Below, piece after piece: positions 16,823-25,549 of a stretch of DNA of 32,524 nt. Numbering within the stretch: the first letter of the stretch is position 1; every line of letters begins with the position of its first letter. Source of the stretch: Bacteroidales bacterium (GTDB taxonomy: Bacteria > Bacteroidota > Bacteroidia > Bacteroidales > UBA1556); NCBI GenBank assembly GCA_016937295.1, contig JAFGWF010000070.1:1-32524 (forward strand), in the 5' to 3' direction. The notes under the pieces are model-generated. The model ran no database searches, had not been told where the DNA came from, and saw nothing but the letters and a program-made list of their open reading frames with translations. Made by a program: the position numbers and the translations under genes.

Positions 16823-18785
16823 ATCTCTCTTTAATTAATCCTTGATTATATGACTTAACCAGCATTTTAAGCTCACTTATTTGCTCTTTAAGCTTAAGCC
16901 CGATATCGGTTTGAGCATTGGTTTTTCGACTTGCCGCCGGGTCTAAAAACTGGTATGAGGAATTGATGTCGATGCCTGTTTTGATGGCCTCCTTTCGAGT
17001 GGTGAACCCATGATGAGAAATCATTACAAGGCCATAACTATTTGATATTAAAGTGAATCCACTTATTCCTGTAACCGATTGATAGGCTTCCGACATTCCA
17101 CCATCAATAACTATAAGCTTGCCATTTGCCTTCACCGGCGATTCGCCTTTGATAACCTTTACCGGAACATGACCGTTCACCACACGACATTTTTCTTCAT
17201 CCATGCCAAATTCGCGCAAGATGTTTTTAATCACTTGCTCATCTTCACGCAATAAATAATACGCTTTTCGCTCTTCGCGATGCGTTACTTTCGAATTGAT
17301 GAAATAGCGCTCAAAAGTTGCCATTTTCTTTTTCCCAAAAAGAGGAGAATTGGGGCCGCACCACAAATACCAAAAATAATCTCTTGATGATATTGCGTTC
17401 ACATCGCTATAGGCCTGACGCGCTATTTGATCAAATTTGTCCATCAAACTCTTGCCTTGATATTTTTCGCCTTTTATTTCGATAACTTTTAAGTTGCCAC
17501 GAAACGTTAATGGAATAGCACCATGATATAAAAGTAAGTCGTTGTATTTTAAATACATGCCTCCATTGGAGTAGAGAAAACCAACATGTTTTTGCAGTTT
17601 TTCGCTATTGATAAAGGCCATTTTTAAAGAATGTATCAAACGTGATTCTGTTTCCGTTAGTTTATTAGGATCTTCAAAATCGACTGTTGGAAAATTAGTA
17701 TCCAGAATTTTATAGGTTTTACTCATCACTTTAACGGTACCTGCGACCACATCAATATTTTCTAAAAGTCTTCGGTCGTCCATCTCGAATTGGGGATTTC
17801 GTGAAATAATTTGCCCTTCAAGTTTAAATTGAATTATAGAAATAGCCTTATGCACCTTTTTAAGTAATTCGATTCTTTTCTTATTCAAACCTGAAGTGTT
17901 TTTTGGTTTGAAGAGGTCACACGGGTCGTCACGATATTCTTCGGAAGCAAATTCGTATAGAGGGAAAAGGTTTATGCCGTAAGCATCTTCCAGAACGTCT
18001 AAATTGTTGTATCGTGCAGCAATGCGCAAAACAATAGCAATATAAGCCTCAATGCCGGCGGCGGCTCCCATCCAAACAACATCGTGGTTTCCCCATTGAA
18101 TATCCACATTTGGATGTTTCATCAGTTCATCCATTACCCGGTCAGGAGCGGGGCCACGGTCGAAAATATCGCCCACAATGTGGAGGCGGTCAACAGACAT
18201 TCGTTGAATCAGGTGCGCTATTTCGAATATAAAATCCTTAGCAGTATGATTTTTAATTATGGATTTTAATATTGCCCCAAAATAATCTGATTTATTTTTT
18301 AGCTCAACATTCATGTTTATAAGCTCGTCGATAATATATCCGAAGTGCTTTGGCAAGGCTTTGCGAACTTTTGACCGCGAATATTTGGAAGTGATAAATG
18401 AAGCAACACGAACTAAACGAATTAACGTTTGTTCGAACCATTCTTTTGAGATTGTTCCTTGCTCCACTTCCAGTTTGTCGAGCATGGCATGCGGATAATA
18501 GATGAGCATGGCAAAATCATTTTTTTCCTGATCGGTGAGCTCCGACCCGAAGATGTCGTTTATGCGCCGCCGAATTACTCCGCTTCCATTGCTGAGTACA
18601 TGTTTAAAGGTTTCGTACTCCCCATGAATATCGGACAAAAAATGCTCCGTGCCTTTTGGCAAGTTTAGAATAGCTTCAAGGTTGATAATCTCGGAACGTG
18701 CAGCTTTTTTATTGGGGAATTTATCGGAAAGCAGTTCCAGAAATCGCTTGTTTTGTAGGAATTGTTTTTCGGTTAGTTTTGTCAT
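16815..18785 (-). CDS. fbp: Fructose-1,6-bisphosphatase class III
   Basis: FLSDIHGEYETFKHVLSNGSG, HIVGDIFDRGPAPDRVMDEL, WGNHDVVWMGAAAG, VNGHVPVKVIKGESPVKANGKLIVIDGG. Start moved from 18815 to ATG 18785 (MTKLTEKQFLQ), removing overlap with the upstream gene. Confidence 0.93.
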   Translation of the reverse strand: MTKLTEKQFLQNKRFLELLSDKFPNKKAARSEIINLEAILNLPKGTEHFLSDIHGEYETFKHVLSNGSGVIRRRINDIFGSELTDQEKNDFAMLIYYPHAMLDKLEVEQGTISKEWFEQTLIRLVRVASFITSKYSRSKVRKALPKHFGYIIDELINMNVELKNKSDYFGAILKSIIKNHTAKDFIFEIAHLIQRMSVDRLHIVGDIFDRGPAPDRVMDELMKHPNVDIQWGNHDVVWMGAAAGIEAYIAIVLRIAARYNNLDVLEDAYGINLFPLYEFASEEYRDDPCDLFKPKNTSGLNKKRIELLKKVHKAISIIQFKLEGQIISRNPQFEMDDRRLLENIDVVAGTVKVMSKTYKILDTNFPTVDFEDPNKLTETESRLIHSLKMAFINSEKLQKHVGFLYSNGGMYLKYNDLLLYHGAIPLTFRGNLKVIEIKGEKYQGKSLMDKFDQIARQAYSDVNAISSRDYFWYLWCGPNSPLFGKKKMATFERYFINSKVTHREERKAYYLLREDEQVIKNILREFGMDEEKCRVVNGHVPVKVIKGESPVKANGKLIVIDGGMSEAYQSVTGISGFTLISNSYGLVMISHHGFTTRKEAIKTGIDINSSYQFLDPAASRKTNAQTDIGLKLKEQISELKMLVKSYNQGLIKERYA

Positions 18786-18799
18786 GTCTAAAGTAACTG

Positions 18800-19483
18800 T
18801 TATCTGATTGTACATTGAATACCGGTTATAAAAAATGAAAGATAATTCAGGTCTTGAATGGCTTCACTGCCGTTTTGGCGAAGATAGTTTATTGGAAACC
18901 AAGTGAATACCAAGGCAAAGTCATAGATAGAGGTATAGCTTTTTAAGCGCCAACCAGCCTTTGCAGTTAGGCCAATATTTGAAAATATCATTGGAAAAAC
19001 ACGCGAAGTTTTGTCGGGCTTTTTGCTAATGTCGAAAGTAGGAATTAGTCCAAAGGCAAAATATCCTTTGGATCGGGAATTCGTATCAAGAGTAGAAAAT
19101 AATAACGGGGTCATCAGCAGGGAATGATGAATAGTATCGTTATATTTTTGATTTAAATAAGTATAGTCTAAATCAATCCTGTTGATATTCAGTAAAATAG
19201 CCGTTTCAAGGGCGTTTTTTCGAACAGGAAACAAACCGGAAATACCTACGGTGCCAAAAAAAGTTGATTTTGAGTTAAAATCGGTGTATGTCAGAGCTTT
19301 AGCGTTTGGTTTAATAATAGGCATCAATAGGCCTCCACCTAAAACAAATCCGATATGATGATTTCTTTCGTCATCCAAAGTGTCTAAATAGGAGTATAAA
19401 CTGTCCGTTTTTTGAGCCTGCACGACTTGTAATGAAATAATAAGGATAAAAATCGAAACCAAAAATCGGGAGGAGATTATCAT
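18800..19483 (-). CDS. Predicted outer-membrane beta-barrel-like protein, unknown function
   Basis: Signal peptide MIISSRFLVSIFILIISLQVVQAQ; glycine-rich alternating strand pattern (HHIGFVLGGGLLMP..., FGTVGISGLFPV, GLTAKAGWRL). Confidence 0.6.
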   Translation of the reverse strand: MIISSRFLVSIFILIISLQVVQAQKTDSLYSYLDTLDDERNHHIGFVLGGGLLMPIIKPNAKALTYTDFNSKSTFFGTVGISGLFPVRKNALETAILLNINRIDLDYTYLNQKYNDTIHHSLLMTPLLFSTLDTNSRSKGYFAFGLIPTFDISKKPDKTSRVFPMIFSNIGLTAKAGWRLKSYTSIYDFALVFTWFPINYLRQNGSEAIQDLNYLSFFITGIQCTIR

Positions 19484-19494
19484 AGAGCCTTTTT

Positions 19495-21654
19495 TTATGC
19501 TTCGCTTGTTAGAGGAATCTCGAAAATAAATGTACTGCCGTTTCCTATTGAGCTGTCGAAATGATACCTGCCGTTTACTTTTGCCGTTCGTTGGAAAATA
19601 TTGGCCAGTCCCATCCCGTTTTTATTAATCTTGCTCACATCGAAACCAACTCCATCATCTTCAACAGTGATAGTTAAGAGCGATTCTTCGGCAGTAAATT
19701 GAATTACTAATTCAGATGCCTTGGCATGTTTAATAGCATTGGTCACCAACTCTTGAATGATGCGGTAAATTTCAATTTCCTTTTCATAGTTAAGGCTTCT
19801 ATCAAAATCGTTGTTAATAAAAACTACCGTGATAATTCCGGCGGTATTAATAGATTCGCATAAATCCTGAACAGCTTTGGTCAATCCAAACTCTGTGAGA
19901 ATCTCTTTTGCCAAATTGTGCGAAACGCTTCTCACTTCACTTACCGACTTGTCTAACAGAGAAATAGCATAACCAAAATTCTCGGACAATTCAGGGTCGT
20001 TATCAAAATAGGGCTCAATGGAGCTAAAATGAAGTTTTACGGTTGAAAGTAAGCTTCCTAAACGGTCGTGAAGGTCGGATGCAATGCGGTTTCGTTCTCT
20101 TTCTTGGCCGCTAATAAAAGCATTTATGGAAATCATTTCTTGTTCTTTTACCATATCCAACATCTTCTGACGGCTCATTTCAACATCTTTTTCATACATA
20201 CGTTTTTCAATTTTTCGTTTATTATTGATAAAAAACAGAATGAAAATGGAAATGAAAACTACAAATACAATTAAGCCCGCAAGAAGACGGTTGTTGAGTG
20301 CTTGTTTTTCTTGAGCAAGAATGGCTAACTGTTGCCGTTGTTTGTATTCGGTTATTAGTCGGTCTTTCTGAACAGCATTGTATTTTTCTTGTATCAGATT
20401 GATGCTTTCCTGAGATTTTATGGAATGAATGGAGTCGTCAAGAATTTTGTATTTTTTAAAATAATTTAAGGCTAAATCGAGATTTCCTGACATCTCATAA
20501 AGTTGTGATAAGCTAAGATAAATTTGTATTTGTTTTTCAATTTCCATGCTTATAACAGCATGTTGCAAAGCGCTATCTAAATAATTTTTAGCCAATTTGT
20601 AATTTTTTTTGAAGAGGTATAAATTACCTATATTGGCATATATTGACGACATGTCGCGGCTAAGGTTTTGTTTTCTTTTTATTTTCATCGACTGCATGAA
20701 ATAGTCCATGGCCTCATCGATATTACCTAATTCTCGGGCAACCAAACCCATGTTTTCAAGCAGACCACCGGCACGACTCACCGGACCATATTGCATCCGA
20801 ATTTTTAGTGCCAATTTATAAAGGGAGTCCGCTTTCAACCAGTGTTTTTTCTGATGTTCGATGGAGCCTAAATTTGTATAAGCCGATATGGTTAAGCCGG
20901 GATGATTATTAGCTAAGGCAATTGCCAAAGCTTCGTTGTATGCTTCCTCAGCTTTGGTGGTGTCGCCATAGAAAAAATGCACATTGCCAATATTTAAAAG
21001 TACGCTGCCATACGATGTGCTGCTGTCTTTTGCTATCCTTAAAGCTTCAAGGCTCGCCATATAACTGTTGATGGCCTCCTCATATCGGCTCAATCCCGTA
21101 TAAAGTCCTCCAAGGTAGTTATACGCTTTTGACAAATGCCGATAATTCGATAATTCATCAGGATTGCTTATCGTAATATTTTTATGCAATTCAACAGATT
21201 TTTGAAAATAGAATTCGGCACTATCGTAATTGTTTTCGTAATTGAATACCGATCCCAAATTGATGTAAAAAGTTCCCTCGAATAAATCAAAAGCGGATTT
21301 TTTTTCAGCAGGCTGATGTTTAATAATGCTTAAACCTTCATGCGAATACGCAATGGACTTATGGTTGTTGATATGCCTATAAGAAGCCCCAAGTTTTGTG
21401 AGGATACTTAAACTGATGCTGTCGAATTTATTGGCTGTGGCAATTTCCAAAGCATCTTCAAATAGCTGATTCGATTTATTTCTATTCGAGGAATAGTATT
21501 TTTCAGCAACTAATAAAATAGAATTCAATTTCTGTTTAGGGTTTTGAATCGAACGAGCTTTAGCTTCTAAGGAGTCTAAGTTTTGGGCTGTCAATTGGTG
21601 TCCTGTGCAGTGAAAACCAATTACAAAGAGTATTAAAATACAATGTTTTAACAT
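19495..21654 (-). CDS. TPR-containing sensor histidine kinase (HisKA_3 / NarX-DesK type)
   Basis: Multiple TPRs, one TM (LLAGLIVFVVFISIFILFFINN), H-box RERNRIASDLHDRLGSLLSTVKLHF, N-box VTNAIKHAKASELV, G-boxes VEDDGVGFD and GMGLANI. Confidence 0.93.
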   Translation of the reverse strand: MLKHCILILFVIGFHCTGHQLTAQNLDSLEAKARSIQNPKQKLNSILLVAEKYYSSNRNKSNQLFEDALEIATANKFDSISLSILTKLGASYRHINNHKSIAYSHEGLSIIKHQPAEKKSAFDLFEGTFYINLGSVFNYENNYDSAEFYFQKSVELHKNITISNPDELSNYRHLSKAYNYLGGLYTGLSRYEEAINSYMASLEALRIAKDSSTSYGSVLLNIGNVHFFYGDTTKAEEAYNEALAIALANNHPGLTISAYTNLGSIEHQKKHWLKADSLYKLALKIRMQYGPVSRAGGLLENMGLVARELGNIDEAMDYFMQSMKIKRKQNLSRDMSSIYANIGNLYLFKKNYKLAKNYLDSALQHAVISMEIEKQIQIYLSLSQLYEMSGNLDLALNYFKKYKILDDSIHSIKSQESINLIQEKYNAVQKDRLITEYKQRQQLAILAQEKQALNNRLLAGLIVFVVFISIFILFFINNKRKIEKRMYEKDVEMSRQKMLDMVKEQEMISINAFISGQERERNRIASDLHDRLGSLLSTVKLHFSSIEPYFDNDPELSENFGYAISLLDKSVSEVRSVSHNLAKEILTEFGLTKAVQDLCESINTAGIITVVFINNDFDRSLNYEKEIEIYRIIQELVTNAIKHAKASELVIQFTAEESLLTITVEDDGVGFDVSKINKNGMGLANIFQRTAKVNGRYHFDSSIGNGSTFIFEIPLTSEA

Positions 21655-21847
21655 ATTACTGAATGGAGATTTAGATGCGGCTAATTTATACTAAAAAATT
21701 GTACCGTGAAAAATTTAATCATTGTCGGTTAAATGATTCTCTTTAAACTTCAGACGATCTCTTCATTTTTGCAGACTAAATTTTCAGTTTCAACGTTAAG
21801 GCCTTTATGCCTATTTTTGAAAACTTTTTATAACACAATTCAAACCT

Positions 21848-22876
21848 ATGAATAATACTACTCCAACGGATTTTAATTCGGTCAATTTGATTCGATTTTT
21901 ATGGAAGAAGAAGATGCATATTTTGATAGTTACCGGTTTGGCGGCTTTATCGGCCATCATTTTTTCCGGTCCTGCCTTCATCCCTCCAAAATACAAATCA
22001 ACCGTTGTGTTGTTTCCCACATCAACCAACTCTATCTCAAAGGCTTTATTGACCCAGAGTCAAGCTCCAAAGCAGGACGTGTTGCAATTTGGTGAGGAGG
22101 AAAATGCGGAACAGTTGTTACAAATTCTCAACTCGAGTGTTATACGTGATAGAATTGTAAATAAATACAACTTATTTAAGCATTACGACATCGACCCGCA
22201 AACCAAATATCCTCGCACGCTTCTAAACAAAGAGTTCAATAGTAATATCAAGTTTAGACGAACGGAAAACATGGCTGTCGAAATTGCGGTCATGGACATC
22301 AATGCCGACACTGCTGCGCTGATTGCCAACAATATTGCTGCCCTATTGGATTCGGTAAAAATCCAGATGCAGCGCGAAAGAGCCATGAAAGGTTTCAAAA
22401 TTGTTGAAGCAGAGTATCTTAGCCTACTGGCTGACATGAAAATAAAAGAAGACTCGTTAACGATTCTGCGAAAAAAAGGAGTTCATGATTATGAGACGCA
22501 AGCAGAAATGATTAATATGCAGTTGGCAATCGAAATTGCAAAAAGTCCTAATTCCGTCGCTGTTAGAGCACTGCAAGCTCAGTTAGACACCTTAGCGGTT
22601 TATGCCGGACCTTATGTTTCGATTCGTGACGGCTTGGAATACGAAAAGAAACACTTAACTGAAATCAGAGCCAAATACGATGAGGCAAAAGTGGATGCTT
22701 TTGAAGAATTGCCTCAAACCTTCAAGGTGGATATGGCTTATCCGGCAGAAAAAAAATCCTATCCCGTTCGATGGCTCATCGTAGTTGTTTCAACTATGGG
22801 AGCTTTCCTTTTCGTGATATTTTTACTTATCATCATCGACAATTTTAAGTCTATTGTCGGGTTGGATAATAAATAG
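21848..22876 (+). CDS. Wzz/chain-length-determinant-like polysaccharide co-polymerase
   Basis: N- and C-terminal TMs around a coiled-coil-like periplasmic region; PKYKSTVVLFPTSTNS, C-terminal AYPAEKKSYPVRWLIVVVSTMGAFLFVIFLLIIID. Confidence 0.82.
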   Translation: MNNTTPTDFNSVNLIRFLWKKKMHILIVTGLAALSAIIFSGPAFIPPKYKSTVVLFPTSTNSISKALLTQSQAPKQDVLQFGEEENAEQLLQILNSSVIRDRIVNKYNLFKHYDIDPQTKYPRTLLNKEFNSNIKFRRTENMAVEIAVMDINADTAALIANNIAALLDSVKIQMQRERAMKGFKIVEAEYLSLLADMKIKEDSLTILRKKGVHDYETQAEMINMQLAIEIAKSPNSVAVRALQAQLDTLAVYAGPYVSIRDGLEYEKKHLTEIRAKYDEAKVDAFEELPQTFKVDMAYPAEKKSYPVRWLIVVVSTMGAFLFVIFLLIIIDNFKSIVGLDNK

Positions 22877-22882
22877 CTATCC

Positions 22883-24331
22883 ATGGATTTTTTTGCGAAG
22901 CTTTCGGTAAAAAATTGGCTGATTCCTGTTTTAGGATTGGCTTTTATTATCGTTAATACGGTCTTTATCTTATCCGAATTTTATTGGTTTGGGTTGGTCT
23001 CCGCTGCATTATTAGTTGGCTTAGCTTATATCTATACGCCCGATAAACTATTGATTTTCATTAGTTTCTTGACTCCACTGGCAATTAATCTTTCGGATTT
23101 CGATATGCAAATCGGCCTGTCGATTCCTACCGAACCTCTATTGGCAATTTTTGTGGTTTTAATAATTGCAGACTTTCTTTATAACAACAAGTTCGATTCT
23201 CGTGTTTTACTCCATCCCTTGAGTATTGCCATTTATTTCTACTTCGTGTGGATGATAATCACAGTAATAACCAGCGAAATGCCTGTAATTTCTTTGAAAT
23301 GGTTAGCAGCTCGAATCTGGTTTTTCGTTCCAATCTATTTTTTTGGTACTCATATTTTTCGAAATCCAAAGAATATATGGTATTTTGTAAATGCTTATGT
23401 TGCTGGTTTTGTAGTGGTTATCGTTTATACCCTGATTCATCATGCCACCAATAATTTCACTTCTGAATCCGGTCATTGGGTGATGACACCGTTTTTTAAC
23501 GACCACACTTCCTACGGGGCTTTGTTGGCTCTTTTTATACCATATCTTACCGGTGCATTATTTATTAAGGAGATAAAAAGCAATCTCAAACTTCTGTTAT
23601 TTGCTCTATTAGGACTATTTCTTTTAGCTATTGTGTTGAGTATCAGCCGTGCTGCTTGGGCTTCTGTGTTGTTTGCGTTGGGATTGTGGGTCTTAATCTA
23701 TTTTAAAATAAAGTTTAAATGGATTTTGTCTGGTGTTGTAGTTCTTCTTTTCTTTTTTCTTGCTAATCAGGCTCAAATCATAATGCGCTTAGAGAAAAAC
23801 AAACAAGATGCTAAAGGGGGGTTGAAAGAACATGTGGAATCGGTGTCGAATGTGGCCACAGACGCTTCCAATCTCGAACGGATAAATCGTTGGAAATCAG
23901 CAGTAAGGATGTTTAAAGAACGGCCAATCACCGGATGGGGACCAGGCACTTATCAGTTTATCTATGCTCCTTATCAGCGGTCGTTTGAGAAAACAGTCAT
24001 TAGTGTAAATACAGGCACTCAAGGAACTGCTCATTCCGAATACTTGCTCATTCTTTCAGAACAAGGTTTGCCCGGACTAATATCCTTGGTTTTGATTTTT
24101 GGGTTTATTATTTCTGTGGCAGTTCGTAATCATCATCTCTTGAAAAACCAAAAACTACGTATGTTAAACCTAACACTCCTTTTAGGCTTGTCAACATATT
24201 TGGCTCACGCTGTGTTCAACAATTTCCTCGACACCGACAAGGCCGCCATTCCTTTTTGGGGATTTGTAGCAGCAATTACTTCACTTTCGGTATATGCTCG
24301 CGAAATACCTGAATCTAAAAAACAAAACTAA
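22883..24331 (+). CDS. O-antigen ligase/polymerase (WaaL/Wzy-like) membrane protein
   Basis: About 10-12 TM segments; LSISRAAWASVLFALG and large loop ITGWGPGTYQFIYAPYQ...GTAHSEYLLILSEQGLPGLISLVLIFG. Confidence 0.85.
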   Translation: MDFFAKLSVKNWLIPVLGLAFIIVNTVFILSEFYWFGLVSAALLVGLAYIYTPDKLLIFISFLTPLAINLSDFDMQIGLSIPTEPLLAIFVVLIIADFLYNNKFDSRVLLHPLSIAIYFYFVWMIITVITSEMPVISLKWLAARIWFFVPIYFFGTHIFRNPKNIWYFVNAYVAGFVVVIVYTLIHHATNNFTSESGHWVMTPFFNDHTSYGALLALFIPYLTGALFIKEIKSNLKLLLFALLGLFLLAIVLSISRAAWASVLFALGLWVLIYFKIKFKWILSGVVVLLFFFLANQAQIIMRLEKNKQDAKGGLKEHVESVSNVATDASNLERINRWKSAVRMFKERPITGWGPGTYQFIYAPYQRSFEKTVISVNTGTQGTAHSEYLLILSEQGLPGLISLVLIFGFIISVAVRNHHLLKNQKLRMLNLTLLLGLSTYLAHAVFNNFLDTDKAAIPFWGFVAAITSLSVYAREIPESKKQN

Positions 24332-24342
24332 TTACACCAAAT

Positions 24343-24639
24343 CTATCTGTTTTCACAACGTGTAAGGCACTCGATAATCTGTAAAATAGAGTCGGGACGA
24401 ATGCTGTAGAACGTGTTTTTACCTTCCCGCCGTGAGTTCAAAACGCCTTTGTTTTTTAAAATATTCAAATGGTGCGATGCAGTAGCCTGCTCAATGTCCA
24501 GAGCTTCGTAAATATAGGTTACGTTTAATTCTTTGTTTTTATCGAGCAACTCAATAATGGCCACACGCATCGGATGGGCTAAGGCTCGCAATTTAGAGGC
24601 TGCCTCTTCTAATCTGTTAATATCTAATTTTGCTGGCAT
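24343..24639 (-). CDS. ArsR-family winged-helix transcriptional regulator
   Basis: LRALAHPMRVAIIELLDKNKELNVTYIYEALDIEQATASHHLNILKNKGVLNSRREGKNTFYSI. Confidence 0.92.
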   Translation of the reverse strand: MPAKLDINRLEEAASKLRALAHPMRVAIIELLDKNKELNVTYIYEALDIEQATASHHLNILKNKGVLNSRREGKNTFYSIRPDSILQIIECLTRCENR

Positions 24640-24660
24640 ATAAAACTATTTTGAAAAATG

Positions 24661-24668
24661 CAAATATA
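24661..24668 (-). promoter_or_regulatory. Bacteroidetes-type -7 box (TATATTTG) for the arsR-family gene
   Basis: Minus-strand TATATTTGCA, 22 nt upstream of the ATG at 24639. Confidence 0.5.
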
Positions 24669-24854
24669 ACCTTTTTACTTTTATGAATATATCTAAATAT
24701 GTTAAATGCTATTTAGAATGAAAATGTATAATCGTTTCGAGGGTTTAGAAAATAATCGACCTAACTACGTCCTTTGCTCAAAAAGCTTATCATTATTCAT
24801 TGAACCTAACTTTAAGTGAGTTTTGAGAATTAAATTTGTCAGGCGGACAAGAGG

Positions 24855-25382
24855 CTAAAACTTCAAAAGACTTTCAACAGTGGCAAAGCGTAATCGGTCA
24901 CGACCATTTAAAAATTCTAATTCGATTAAAAAGTTAACCTCCAATGATTTAGGATTCATTTTGTTGATGAGCATAGCTGCGGCTTCCGCCGAGCCTCCTG
25001 TAGCTAAAAGGTCGTCATGAAGCAAAACAACATCGCCTTCGTTTATGGAGTCTTTATGAATTTCGAGTTTATCTGTGCCGTATTCAAGTTGATATTCAAT
25101 GCTATAGGTGTCGGCAGGAAGTTTGCCGGGCTTTCTTAAAAGAACAAAACCTGCCCCTAAATTATAGGCTAAAATGCCTCCAAGAACAAATCCGCGTGAC
25201 TCAATGCCAACGACTTTGGTTATCCCTTTACCTTGATATTTTTCGGTCAATAAATCTGCGGCAGTTTTCAAAAGGTCTTTATCCATCAAGAGGGTGGTTA
25301 TATCCTTAAAAATGATTCCTTTCTTCGGAAAGTCAGGCACATTGCGGATTGCGGCACTAAGAGTTTCAATTGCGTTATTCAT
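24855..25382 (-). CDS. apt: Adenine phosphoribosyltransferase
   Basis: IRNVPDFPKKGIIFKDITTLL, VVGIESRGFVLGG, FVLLRKPGKLPADT, VVLLHDDLLATGGSAEAAAMLI (PRPP-binding motif). Confidence 0.96.
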   Translation of the reverse strand: MNNAIETLSAAIRNVPDFPKKGIIFKDITTLLMDKDLLKTAADLLTEKYQGKGITKVVGIESRGFVLGGILAYNLGAGFVLLRKPGKLPADTYSIEYQLEYGTDKLEIHKDSINEGDVVLLHDDLLATGGSAEAAAMLINKMNPKSLEVNFLIELEFLNGRDRLRFATVESLLKF

Positions 25383-25408
25383 ATCAGTTTGGTTTCATTT
25401 AAAGCTTG

Positions 25409-25416
25409 CAAATTTA
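25409..25416 (-). promoter_or_regulatory. Bacteroidetes-type -7 box (TAAATTTG) for apt
   Basis: Minus-strand TAAATTTGCA, 27 nt before the ATG at 25382. Confidence 0.5.
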
Positions 25417-25455
25417 TACCTTTTTTTATTTGAGCCTTTCATGTAAATATATCTG

Positions 25456-25463
25456 TATTTTTG
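25456..25463 (+). promoter_or_regulatory. Bacteroidetes-type -7 box (TATTTTTG) for the S41 peptidase gene
   Basis: TAnnTTTG match 87 nt before the ATG at 25550. Confidence 0.45.
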
Positions 25464-25549
25464 TCCCCCACTTGTCAGAAAAATTTGGCAATCAATTGAC
25501 CGTTCTGAACAAATGGTATTTTTCGATTTTTATATGTAAACCTTTGATA

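Noticed and set aside
24661-24720. ArsR operator palindrome in ATGAATATATCTAAATATG
   Set aside because: Symmetry is weak in an AT-rich region; not distinguishable from chance.
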